Assembly (NCBI RefSeq): GCF_000691505.1 | Contig: NZ_JMIP02000015.1 | Span: 235,793 to 299,792, forward strand | DNA: 64,000 bases | Direction: 5' to 3' | From: Halostagnicola sp. A56 | Lineage (GTDB): Archaea; Halobacteriota; Halobacteria; Halobacteriales; Natrialbaceae | Shown: one piece after another, positions 24,500 to 32,331 of the stretch | Position numbering within the stretch: the stretch's first letter is position 1 | Layout of the letters: each line of letters opens with the position of its first letter | Notes under the pieces: model-generated | Databases searched by the model: none | The model's input: the letters and a program-made list of their open reading frames with translations, nothing else | Told to the model about the DNA's origin: nothing | Made by a program: the position numbers and the translations under genes

Positions 24500-25705
24500 A
24501 TGAGCTATCAGGGAGTCCGTTCGGTGGGAAACGCGCTCGGTGGTGACCGCGCGTTGGTGATCGACGACGCCGTGGATCTCGCCGTCTCGACGGACCCGCT
24601 CGTCCTCTCGCTCGTGGTTCTCGCCGTTCTCGGTGCCGTCTTCGGTGGGTGGTGGCTCGTCCGCTGGGTTCGACGACCGCCCGGAACGCGTCTCAAGCGC
24701 GTCCTCGCCTCCTACGACGACGTGGCGGTGTTGATGCATCCGAATCCCGATCCGGACGCGATGGCATGTGCGATGGGCGTCGCCGAGATCGCAGACACGG
24801 TCGAGACCAGTGCTACCCTCCAGTACTCCGGCGAAATCCGACATCAGGAAAACCGCGCGTTCAGGACCGTCCTGGATCTCGACCTCGAGACGGTCGAATC
24901 GAGTTCCGATCTGGCCGCAGACGCCGTGGTGCTCGTCGATCACAACACGCCGCGCGGATTTACGGGGGCACAGACCGTCGAGCCGGTGGTCGTCGTCGAC
25001 CACCATCCCGGAAACGGCGCCGGAACGGCGTTTACGGACGTTCGGCCCGACTACGGCGCGGCGTCGACGATCATCGTCGAGTATCTAGAGGACATGGACG
25101 CGACGATGGCCGACGACGACGACGATGAGTCGGAGGGCGGCTTCGAGATATCGTCGGACCTCGCGACGGGGCTGCTCTATGGCATCCAGTCCGATACGAA
25201 CAACCTGACGAAAGGCTGCTCGAAAGCGGAGTTCGATGCCTGTGCGTTTCTCTTCCCCGGCATCGACGAGGACGATCTCGACCGAATCGCCAACCCGCAG
25301 GTCAGCGACGACGTGTTACAGATCAAAGCCAAAGCGATCACCGAAAAGCGCGTCGAGGGGTCGTTCGCCACCTGCGACGTCGGCACGATCAGCAACGTCG
25401 ACGCGATCCCGCAGGCGGCAGACGAACTCATGCACCTCGAGGGGGTGACGGCCGTGGTCGTCTACGGCGAGAACGACGGTACGTTACACCTCTCGGGCCG
25501 ATCTCGAGACGACCGCGTTCACATGGGTGAAACGCTTCGCCACGTCGTCAGCGACATTCCGATGGCAAACGCCGGCGGCCACGCTCGAATGGGCGGCGGC
25601 CAGCTATCGGTCGAACACATGCGCGGGATCGGCCCCTCGGACGGGCTCACCTGCGTCGAACTCGAGGATCGGCTGTTCGCCGCGATGGCTGGCGATCGGT
25701 CCTGA
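24500..25705 (+). CDS. Membrane-anchored DHH/DHHA1 phosphoesterase
   Basis: A 401-residue protein with one N-terminal membrane helix (about 33-55, PLVLSLVVLAVLGAVFGGWW). It is followed by a DHH domain: HPNPDPDAMACAMG near 80, VVLVDHNTP near 142 and VVVDHHPGNG near 167, all metal-binding Asp/His. A DHHA1 domain ends with AGGHARMGGGQLS near 355. The family cleaves phosphodiesters of small nucleotides; bacterial relatives GdpP and NrnA degrade c-di-AMP/pApA. With dacZ in the same window this is a candidate c-di-AMP phosphodiesterase, by inference only. An acidic DDDDDESEGG loop is seen near 206. Confidence 0.87.
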   Translation: MSYQGVRSVGNALGGDRALVIDDAVDLAVSTDPLVLSLVVLAVLGAVFGGWWLVRWVRRPPGTRLKRVLASYDDVAVLMHPNPDPDAMACAMGVAEIADTVETSATLQYSGEIRHQENRAFRTVLDLDLETVESSSDLAADAVVLVDHNTPRGFTGAQTVEPVVVVDHHPGNGAGTAFTDVRPDYGAASTIIVEYLEDMDATMADDDDDESEGGFEISSDLATGLLYGIQSDTNNLTKGCSKAEFDACAFLFPGIDEDDLDRIANPQVSDDVLQIKAKAITEKRVEGSFATCDVGTISNVDAIPQAADELMHLEGVTAVVVYGENDGTLHLSGRSRDDRVHMGETLRHVVSDIPMANAGGHARMGGGQLSVEHMRGIGPSDGLTCVELEDRLFAAMAGDRS

Positions 25706-25793
25706 CTCGGTGTAATCGGCGGCGTTCGGAGAAAATACGTCGGCGGAGGGCGGACGAACGGAGACAAGCGAGGGGGTCGGACGGGTCGGTCGA

Positions 25794-25964
25794 TCAGCGG
25801 ATCTCTTTCCACTTCGTATCGCAGTCGGGGCAGATGCGGATCGTCTCGATCAAGTCCGGATCGTTCTCCGTCTTGAGAGGCTTTTCGCAGTCAGCGCAGA
25901 CAACTCGCTCGTAGGTGTCCTTGTTGAGGTCTCCCGTTCGAAGTGCCTTCCGGATTGATTGCAT
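25794..25964 (-). CDS. HVO_0758-like zinc finger protein
   Basis: A 56-residue micro-protein, MQSIRKALRTGDLNKDTYER, followed by two CxxC pairs (CADC near 23 and CPDC near 46). It matches from memory the haloarchaeal family named after Haloferax HVO_0758. One zinc ion is expected. ATG 25964 fits the family N-terminus; the frame is open to 26027 but the extension is unlike the family. The role is probably regulatory or RNA/protein-binding, and unknown. Confidence 0.78.
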   Translation of the reverse strand: MQSIRKALRTGDLNKDTYERVVCADCEKPLKTENDPDLIETIRICPDCDTKWKEIR

Positions 25965-26077
25965 AGACGCCCCTACGAAGGTCGGGGAGAAAAAGACACG
26001 GGCTGTTATTGTCTCTATAGCTGTCAATTAGCGTTTCGATTCGAAAGCATGACTTGCGAGCGACCAGCAGTTGGCGT

Positions 26078-27295
26078 ATGAACTTCCCGGTGACCCGACG
26101 CGTCGGCGGTCGGACTGCGGTCTTCGGGTCACTGTGCGGACTCGTCTTTCTGGTCAACCTCGGGCGGATGATCTACGCGCCCTTGCTCGAGCCCTTCAAG
26201 GCCGAGTTCGCCGCGAGCACGGGAGCCGTCGGCCTGCTGGCGACGCTCGCGTGGGCCGGCAGCGCGGCCCCGCGACTACCGACGGGGTACCTGTTGACAA
26301 AGGTGGCGCGACGGTGGGTGGTGCTCGGGACCGGACTCGTCCTCGCGGGCGGGTCGGCGTTTGCGTCCACCGCGAACTCGTTGAGCGCCCTCTACGTCGG
26401 TGCACTGTTGATGGGCATCGCCAGCGGCGTCTACTACGTTTCCGCGATGCCGCTGGTCAGCGAACTCTTTCCCGAGCGGCCCGGGCGCGCGATCGGCATC
26501 AACGGCATGGCGAGCCAGCTCGCGGCCGTCGCCGCCCCGCTGCTGGTCGCCGGCTTCTACGCCATAACGGTGCTCCCGATCGAACCCTGGCGACTGCTCT
26601 TTCGCCTGCTGGCGGTCGGGGCGGTCCTCTCTGCGGTCGCGTTCTACCTGACCGCTCGCCGAGTCGATCTCCCCGGCGGGGAACGCGAGGACCTGAACCT
26701 CACCGAGGCGCTGTTCGCCCAGTGGCGGGTCATCCTCACGGGAATCGTCGTCGCCGGCCTCGCGGGGCTGGTCTGGAACGGCGTGTTCAACATGTACGTC
26801 ACCTATCTCAACGAATCGAAGGAGTTCTCTCAGGGACTCGCACAGATCATGCTCACAGTGGTCTTCGCGACCGGCGTTCCCGCGTTCTGGCTCACCGGCG
26901 TCATCGCGGACCGGGTTCCGTTCGTCCCCCTCATGCTCGCCGTACTGGGCAGCTTCGTCGTCTGTCTCGTCGGGTTGATCCTCGCCGAGAGCGTCGTCGC
27001 CGTCTTCCTCGTCTCGGCGGTGACCGGATACGTCATGCACAGCCTGTTTCCCGCGACCGACACCTACATTCTGGCGTCGCTACCTAACACCCACCGCGGG
27101 AGCGGCTATGCCATCTTCAGTAGCGCGATGATGCCGCTGCAGGCCGTCGGCAGCGTCTTCGTCGGCGGCCTCGTCGACGTCGGCTTCAGCTTCGATACGA
27201 TCTTCACCGGGCTCGCGGCCGGACTCGTCGTCCTGATCGGCGTCCTCGTCGCACTCTGGTCGGCCGGGGCGCTCCCGGACAGTCAGGCACGGTGA
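26078..27295 (+). CDS. MFS transporter
   Basis: A 405-residue major facilitator with about 12 membrane segments. The first helix (AVFGSLCGLVFLVNLGRMIYAPLL) and the segment LGRMIYAPLLEPFKAEF resemble the oxalate/nitrate-type (OFA/NarK-like) MFS branch. Loop 2-3 carries RLPTGYLLTKVARR in place of the usual G-x-x-x-D-R-x-G-R-R, so the conserved Asp is missing. Substrate unknown. The start at ATG 26078 (MNFPVTRRVGG) leaves a short basic N-terminus. Monocistronic. Confidence 0.83.
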   Translation: MNFPVTRRVGGRTAVFGSLCGLVFLVNLGRMIYAPLLEPFKAEFAASTGAVGLLATLAWAGSAAPRLPTGYLLTKVARRWVVLGTGLVLAGGSAFASTANSLSALYVGALLMGIASGVYYVSAMPLVSELFPERPGRAIGINGMASQLAAVAAPLLVAGFYAITVLPIEPWRLLFRLLAVGAVLSAVAFYLTARRVDLPGGEREDLNLTEALFAQWRVILTGIVVAGLAGLVWNGVFNMYVTYLNESKEFSQGLAQIMLTVVFATGVPAFWLTGVIADRVPFVPLMLAVLGSFVVCLVGLILAESVVAVFLVSAVTGYVMHSLFPATDTYILASLPNTHRGSGYAIFSSAMMPLQAVGSVFVGGLVDVGFSFDTIFTGLAAGLVVLIGVLVALWSAGALPDSQAR

Positions 27296-27437
27296 TTTCT
27301 CCCACCGCGCGGTGAGTCGGTTTCGACGACTCCCCCACGCGCCGGTCGCCGACTCAAGCCGATCGACAGCCGGCTCCCGATCGGCGCGACTCGCCGGAGT
27401 CGTGGCCGTTTTGAGGGTTCGCCCGAAGTATCCATCG

Positions 27438-28562
27438 ATGGAATACGTCCAGGAGCGGATCGCCACGCTCCACGAGTTCGGCTCGACGCCGCAGGTCGAG
27501 GACGTCGAGGGCGCGCTCGCGGAGACGGCCGTCGTCGTTCCGATGACCGCTCGAGAACACGGACATCCCGCCGCCGAGCGCGTCTTCTCCGAACTCGAGG
27601 CCGTCGATCCAGCCGCCGTCTTCGTCCCGGTTCGCGCGCCGGCGGGTCGGATCGGCTCCGTTCGAAGCTGGCTCGAGTCGTTCGACCTCACTCTGACCGT
27701 TCTCTGGTGTGGTGCCCCCGCCATCGAGGAGCTGTTGGCGACCGCGGGACTCGACGACGGCTTCGGCAAGGGGCGTGACGTCTGGCTGGCGCTCGGGCCG
27801 GCGGCCCAGGCCCACGAGTACGTCGTCGTCCACGACGCGGACGCGCGGAGTTACGAGAGAGAACACGTCGCGCGCCTGCTAGCGCCGCTGACCGACGGCT
27901 TCGAGTTCGCGAAGGGCTACTACGCCCGAGTCGAGGACGAAACCCTCTACGGGCGGCTGTTCCGGCTGTTTTACGAACCGCTCGTTCGTGCGATAGCGCG
28001 CCGCCACGACGAGCCGATCGTCTCGTACCTCGAGTCGTTCCGGTACGCGCTGGCCGGCGAGTTCGCCGCGTCGGCCGACCTGATAAACCGGCTTCGACCG
28101 CCGCGGGCCTGGGGTCTCGAGGTCGGCACGCTGGGCGACGCGTTCGAGTACGCGGGCTTTGCGGGGACCGCACAGGTCGACCTCGGCCGGCACGAACACG
28201 ACCATCGCTCGGTCGCCGGCGACGACGGGCTCGAGGGGATGAGCCGGGAAGTCGCCGCCGAACTGCTGCGCGTGTTCGAAGAACGCGGCGTCGATCCGAC
28301 GTACCGAACGCTTCCCCGGCGGTACGTCGAGAGCGGTCAGCGGCTGATCGCCCAGTACGAGGCCGACGCGCGCTTCAACGGTTTTTCCTACGATTCCGAC
28401 GCCGAGCGCGACCAGCTCGAGCGCTACGCTGAGGCGATCGAGCGACCGGGGCCGGACCGGCGACTCCCACGGTGGGTCGACGCCTCGATCGACCAGTCGA
28501 CCGTCCTCGAGGCGGCCCAACCGTCGCCCGCCGGGCGACTCGAGTCGGGAACGTCCGACTAA
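27438..28562 (+). CDS. GpgS-like glycosyltransferase (glucosyl-3-phosphoglycerate synthase family)
   Basis: A 374-residue GT-A enzyme of the retaining GT81 kind. Support: EYVVVHDADARSYEREHVARL near 133 (metal-binding D-x-D), FAKGYYARVEDETLYGRLFRL near 155, and AGEFAASADLINRLRPPRAWGLEVG near 197. These are the landmarks of glucosyl-3-phosphoglycerate synthases that make the compatible solute glucosylglycerate. No phosphatase partner is adjacent. ATG 27438 was chosen because upstream in-frame sequence is Arg-rich and non-family. The precise acceptor is uncertain. Confidence 0.78.
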   Translation: MEYVQERIATLHEFGSTPQVEDVEGALAETAVVVPMTAREHGHPAAERVFSELEAVDPAAVFVPVRAPAGRIGSVRSWLESFDLTLTVLWCGAPAIEELLATAGLDDGFGKGRDVWLALGPAAQAHEYVVVHDADARSYEREHVARLLAPLTDGFEFAKGYYARVEDETLYGRLFRLFYEPLVRAIARRHDEPIVSYLESFRYALAGEFAASADLINRLRPPRAWGLEVGTLGDAFEYAGFAGTAQVDLGRHEHDHRSVAGDDGLEGMSREVAAELLRVFEERGVDPTYRTLPRRYVESGQRLIAQYEADARFNGFSYDSDAERDQLERYAEAIERPGPDRRLPRWVDASIDQSTVLEAAQPSPAGRLESGTSD

Positions 28563-28656
28563 CAGCTGCGATCGGGGCCGATCATGGCGGCCGTCGGTCA
28601 GCGATCGAACGGATCGGCTCGAAAACCCTATCAGACGACCCGCCGTTAGCCCGGGT

Positions 28657-29160
28657 ATGGACGCGACGGCTGACGAACTCGCTGGCGTCGTCGACCTCTT
28701 CGGCGGGCTCTCGCGCGCGGAACTCGGGCGGGCGCTCTCGGAGGCCGCTTTCCGCGCGGACGGGGGTTCGATCGACGAGCGCGCACTCGGCGAGGCGATC
28801 GACGAGGGCCTCGAGTCGTTCACGCTGCTCGAGTGCTCCACCGAGTGCCTGGCGACGGACGCGCCGGCTCTCGACCCCGGGACCGCCCTCTTCGTCTCCG
28901 GCCCGGCGGCGTTTCCCACGGTCCCGGAGTACGCGGAGGACGTGCCCCACATTCTCGACATCGAGCGCCGGCGGTTCGATCGCGACGCACTCGGCGTGAC
29001 CGCTCGAGAACGGTTTGGCGATGCGATCGCTGCGGCCCGAGACGGGGACCTCGACGACGACCGGCTTCGGGACCTCCTCGAGGTGAGCTACGACATCGAG
29101 GCGTGGGGCCCGGTGGAACTGGACGACGAGCGCGCGCGGATCGAAGAGGGACTCGACTGA
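28657..29160 (+). CDS. DUF7109-like haloarchaeal protein
   Basis: A 167-residue acidic soluble protein: MDATADELAGVVDLFGGLSR, an Ala/Leu-rich helical segment, then LFVSGPAAFPTVPEYAEDVP near 88 and IEAWGPVELDDERARIEEGL at the end. It resembles a conserved haloarchaeal family without known function (name from memory). It sits four bases before a Nudix gene on the same strand, so the two are probably co-transcribed; it might be a partner of that hydrolase. Confidence 0.6.
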   Translation: MDATADELAGVVDLFGGLSRAELGRALSEAAFRADGGSIDERALGEAIDEGLESFTLLECSTECLATDAPALDPGTALFVSGPAAFPTVPEYAEDVPHILDIERRRFDRDALGVTARERFGDAIAAARDGDLDDDRLRDLLEVSYDIEAWGPVELDDERARIEEGLD

Positions 29161-29164
29161 GCAG

Positions 29165-29752
29165 ATGGCGCGACTCCGTCTCGAGGCCGTCGCCGATCAC
29201 GCGCCGACCCAGATCGACGATCAGCCCTACGACGCCGCCGTCCTCGCGCCGGTCATCGACCGCGACGGCGAGGACTACTTGCTGTTTACCAAACGCGCCG
29301 ACCACCTCGGCGAGCACCCCGGACAGATGAGCTTCCCCGGCGGTGGCGCGGAACCGGTCGACGACACCATCCTCGAGACCGGGCTCAGGGAGGCCAGAGA
29401 GGAGATTCGCCTCGAGGCCGAGGAGGCCGACGTGATCGGGCAACTCGACGACATCCGAACGGTCACGGAGTACGCGGTCACGCCGTTCGTCGTTCGCGTG
29501 CCCGACCGGGAGTACGATCCCGACGAACGCGAGGTCGCAGAAATCGCTATCCTCCCGCTGTCAGGTCTGTTAGACCCCGACAACTACGAGTACGAGCGCC
29601 GAAGCCACCCGGCCTACGGCGAGGCCGTCGTCCACTACTTCCACGTCGACGGCTACACCGTCTGGGGCGCGACGGGGAACATTCTGGTCCAGCTGCTCGA
29701 GCTGGCGGCCGATTTCGAACCCGGCGACCGACTGGAACAGTCGACGTTCTGA
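29165..29752 (+). CDS. Nudix hydrolase, CoA-pyrophosphatase type
   Basis: A 195-residue Nudix protein. The Nudix box runs from GAEPVDDT to GLREAREEI near 60-80. It is preceded by LLFTKRADHLGEHPGQMSFPGG near 40, the extra motif that marks the coenzyme A diphosphatase branch (NudL/PCD1). Expected reaction: CoA to 3',5'-ADP and 4'-phosphopantetheine. It starts at ATG 29165, five nt after the upstream stop. CoA turnover would complement coaD at 984, but they are not linked. Confidence 0.88.
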   Translation: MARLRLEAVADHAPTQIDDQPYDAAVLAPVIDRDGEDYLLFTKRADHLGEHPGQMSFPGGGAEPVDDTILETGLREAREEIRLEAEEADVIGQLDDIRTVTEYAVTPFVVRVPDREYDPDEREVAEIAILPLSGLLDPDNYEYERRSHPAYGEAVVHYFHVDGYTVWGATGNILVQLLELAADFEPGDRLEQSTF

Positions 29753-29985
29753 AGGGAACGGGAGTTTCGGCTCCTGCGTCGCGCGAGGCTCGAGGCCGAA
29801 TCGCTCGACGCGCATCTGTCGTCCTCCCAGTGGTAATAAGGAGCCTCGATTCCGATTTTTCGGCATGATACGACGGATCGCCCGCACCCCTTCCGATGGT
29901 TGCGATCGCAGTTCCCTCCCGTTTTCGTCGAATCGTTCGCAACTCACCGACTCGCGGCCACGCCTCGGACCGGCGGTGATCGCGC

Positions 29986-31194
29986 GTGTCTGAGTCCGGC
30001 CTCGAGACCGATCTCGCCGTCGGAGCGGACGCGTTCGCCGACGTGGGGGCGGGCCTCGAGGTCGCGGTCGTCGGAGCCGGTGCGGTCGGCGCGACGACCG
30101 CTTACGACCTCGCCCGCCGGGGCGCGTCGGTGACTCTCTACGACAGCGGTTCGGTCGCCGGCGGCGCGAGCGGGCGAGCGGCCGGGCTGTGTTACGACGC
30201 GTTCGCGTCGGCCCTCGACGCCGAAATCGCGGGGGAGGCGATCGAACGGCTCCGTGCCGTTTCGGGCGACGAGACGTTTCCGTTCGTCGAGTGTCCATAC
30301 GTCTGGTTCGCGCGGGAGGGTGACGAGGAGCGCGCGGCCGCCATCCGCGAGCAGGTCGATCGAATGCAACGCAACGGGGTCGTCGCCCTCGAGATGACCG
30401 GTTCGGAACTCGGCGAGCGGTTCCCCGCCCTGCGCGGCGACGACGTGGCGGTCGCCGCCGTCGCGGGCGCTGCTGGCTACACCGATCCCGCGCAGTACAC
30501 GTCCTGTCTCGCGGCGGCAGCCGACAGCGCGGGGGCGGACCTCGAGCCGGAGACGCCGGTCGCCGTGTCCGTCGATCCGCCGCGAGTCGAACCGGTCGAC
30601 GACACTCGCAGCGCCGCAGGTGAGCGCCACGTCGACGCCATCGTCGTCACCGCGGGCGCACACACCAAACGACTGCTCGCCGAGGCGGGCGTGTCGGTCG
30701 CGACGAAGCCCTACCGCGCCCAGGCGTTGATCGCGGACGCCGAACTCGCGGAACCCATGTGGTACGACGCGACCGACGGCCTGTACGCTCGCCCGCACCC
30801 GGAAGGTATCCTCGTCGGGAACGGCACCGAGCCGGTCGAAGCAGACCCGGACGCGTACGAACGGGCGGCTTCCGAGGCGTTTCTCGAGGGGGTTCCAGAT
30901 CGCGTCGACGAACGGCTCGAGGGAACCGACCTCGAGGTCGACCGCGCGTGGGCGGGGCTCTGTACCGCGACGCCGGATCGGGACCCGCTCGTCGGCGAGG
31001 TCCGTCCAGGGCTGTTCGTCGCGACCGGGTTTCAGGGAGAGGGGTTCATGCGTGCGCCGGCCATCGGTGACCGACTCGCCGCGATGGTGCTCGGTACCGA
31101 CGACGGCGGCCTCGACAGGTTCGATCCGACCCGCTTCGCGGGCGACGAGTCGTTCGACATCGTCGAGGGGATGGGCGTCGATTCGGAGAGGTGA
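29986..31194 (+). CDS. FAD-dependent oxidoreductase (DAO family)
   Basis: A 402-residue D-amino-acid-oxidase/sarcosine-oxidase-like flavoprotein. The dinucleotide motif VAVVGAGAVGATTAYDLARRG is near 27, SVAGGASGRAAG near 56 and the C-terminal FAD-contact ATGFQGEGFMRAPAIG near 345. The likely reaction is oxidative deamination or demethylation of an amine; the substrate is unknown. Start GTG 29986 is preferred because no earlier in-frame ATG follows the upstream stop. The 233 bp before it hold no gene I can support. Confidence 0.85.
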   Translation: MSESGLETDLAVGADAFADVGAGLEVAVVGAGAVGATTAYDLARRGASVTLYDSGSVAGGASGRAAGLCYDAFASALDAEIAGEAIERLRAVSGDETFPFVECPYVWFAREGDEERAAAIREQVDRMQRNGVVALEMTGSELGERFPALRGDDVAVAAVAGAAGYTDPAQYTSCLAAAADSAGADLEPETPVAVSVDPPRVEPVDDTRSAAGERHVDAIVVTAGAHTKRLLAEAGVSVATKPYRAQALIADAELAEPMWYDATDGLYARPHPEGILVGNGTEPVEADPDAYERAASEAFLEGVPDRVDERLEGTDLEVDRAWAGLCTATPDRDPLVGEVRPGLFVATGFQGEGFMRAPAIGDRLAAMVLGTDDGGLDRFDPTRFAGDESFDIVEGMGVDSER

Positions 31195-31328
31195 GCGCTG
31201 TACGCCGTTGTCGGAGCGCCGTGCCGTTCGCGGTTGTGCCGTTACTCGAGGGCCTCGCCGTCGACTACGTCGGTCGAAAAAACGTCGCTGAACTCGAGTG
31301 TCGGCTCGCTGCCGACACGACTCCTCGA

Positions 31329-31841
31329 TCAGCCGTCGATGGTGATCTCGTCGGCTTCCGTCGCGTCGATATCGCTCCTGTCCGCATCGTCGATCGGCCG
31401 ATCGTCGTCGCTCGTTCCCTCGCCGACGGTGAGGGCGTCCGAGCGGTCGTCCGGGCCCGTCCCCGTTTCGTCCTTCGGAATCTCGACGTTGAGCGTGCCG
31501 ACTTCGGTCAGCCTCGCCGTGCCGGCGTCCGGTTCGACGACGGCGTCGTCGGGAAGTTCGGCTTCCCCCTCGAGGGACATCGAGCGGCCGGGAAACAGCA
31601 TGTCGAACCCGTCGTGGAACTCGCGAAAACGGTCGACGTGGACGCCCACCGTTCCCTCGAGGTATCGAACCTGTAGCTCGTCGGCGTCGGCCCCGGGCGC
31701 GTCGAAGACGACGAGATAAGACGTGTCGTTCTCGAGAACGTCCGACGGGAGCGACCGGGAGCGTTGGGTGTAACTGCTCACGCGACCGATCTGGCGATAC
31801 AGCGCGTTTCCGACCGAACCGCCGATGTCTCTGAGCGTCAC
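31329..31841 (-). CDS. Hsp20/alpha-crystallin-like protein
   Basis: A 170-residue small heat-shock-like protein. Residues 8-30 are the N-terminal arm (GGSVGNALYRQIGRVSSYTQ); 40-120 form a beta-sandwich (SYLVVFDAPGADADELQVRY, then VGTLNVEIPKDE, with V-E-I-P as a variant of the C-terminal I-x-I anchor). The tail is highly acidic. There is no ATG: GTG 31841 is the best start, because the open frame beyond it overlaps another gene's coding region out of frame and is basic. Confidence 0.72.
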   Translation of the reverse strand: MTLRDIGGSVGNALYRQIGRVSSYTQRSRSLPSDVLENDTSYLVVFDAPGADADELQVRYLEGTVGVHVDRFREFHDGFDMLFPGRSMSLEGEAELPDDAVVEPDAGTARLTEVGTLNVEIPKDETGTGPDDRSDALTVGEGTSDDDRPIDDADRSDIDATEADEITIDG

Positions 31842-32025
31842 GCCACACCACCACGAGGGGAGATCACACACGGGGACTCGTTTACGTACATACCCACGAC
31901 GGAGACTACGAGTCGCACGTTGATATTGGTTTTGCTGAATGGAAAATAACGTCTGACGCGATCCCGGCGCAGTCGGACCATACGGATCGGAAATCGCCAA
32001 CGACTTCGACCGTCTGGGACGACGG

Positions 32026-32184
32026 CTACAGTTCGACGCGCTCGAGACAATCGGTCCCACCACAGACCGGACACGACAGCTCCGAGACGGAGTGGTCTTC
32101 AGGGACGTCGTAGGTGTAGTGGTTCTCGAACAGGTCGAGAAAGCAGTCGTCGTCGGTGCACGTGATCTCTTCAGTCGGTGGCAT
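32026..32184 (-). CDS. Small zinc-finger protein (DUF7559-like)
   Basis: A 52-residue protein starting MPPTEEITCTDDDCFLDLFE. It contains one C-x4-C pair near 9 and CPVCGGTDC near 40, a probable zinc site, with a conserved FENHYTYDVPED centre. It looks like a widespread haloarchaeal micro-protein family. ATG 32184 is chosen over 32277 by the family N-terminus. Function unknown. Confidence 0.68.
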   Translation of the reverse strand: MPPTEEITCTDDDCFLDLFENHYTYDVPEDHSVSELSCPVCGGTDCLERVEL

Positions 32185-32331
32185 ACGCCCACCTAACGCG
32201 AGTGCGAGTAAGAACCATTGGGTTACGGAACCAGGAGTCCGTCGTTCGCACACGAGAGGTTCATACCACCGCGACACGACCGTCGACTCGTGTAGTCACC
32301 GTTTTAGGCCTCGAGGCGCTACCACTGTGTC

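Noticed and set aside
29944..31854. A 636-residue minus-strand open frame over the FAD oxidoreductase
   Set aside because: Arg-rich composition and no motif; the plus-strand flavoprotein explains the region.
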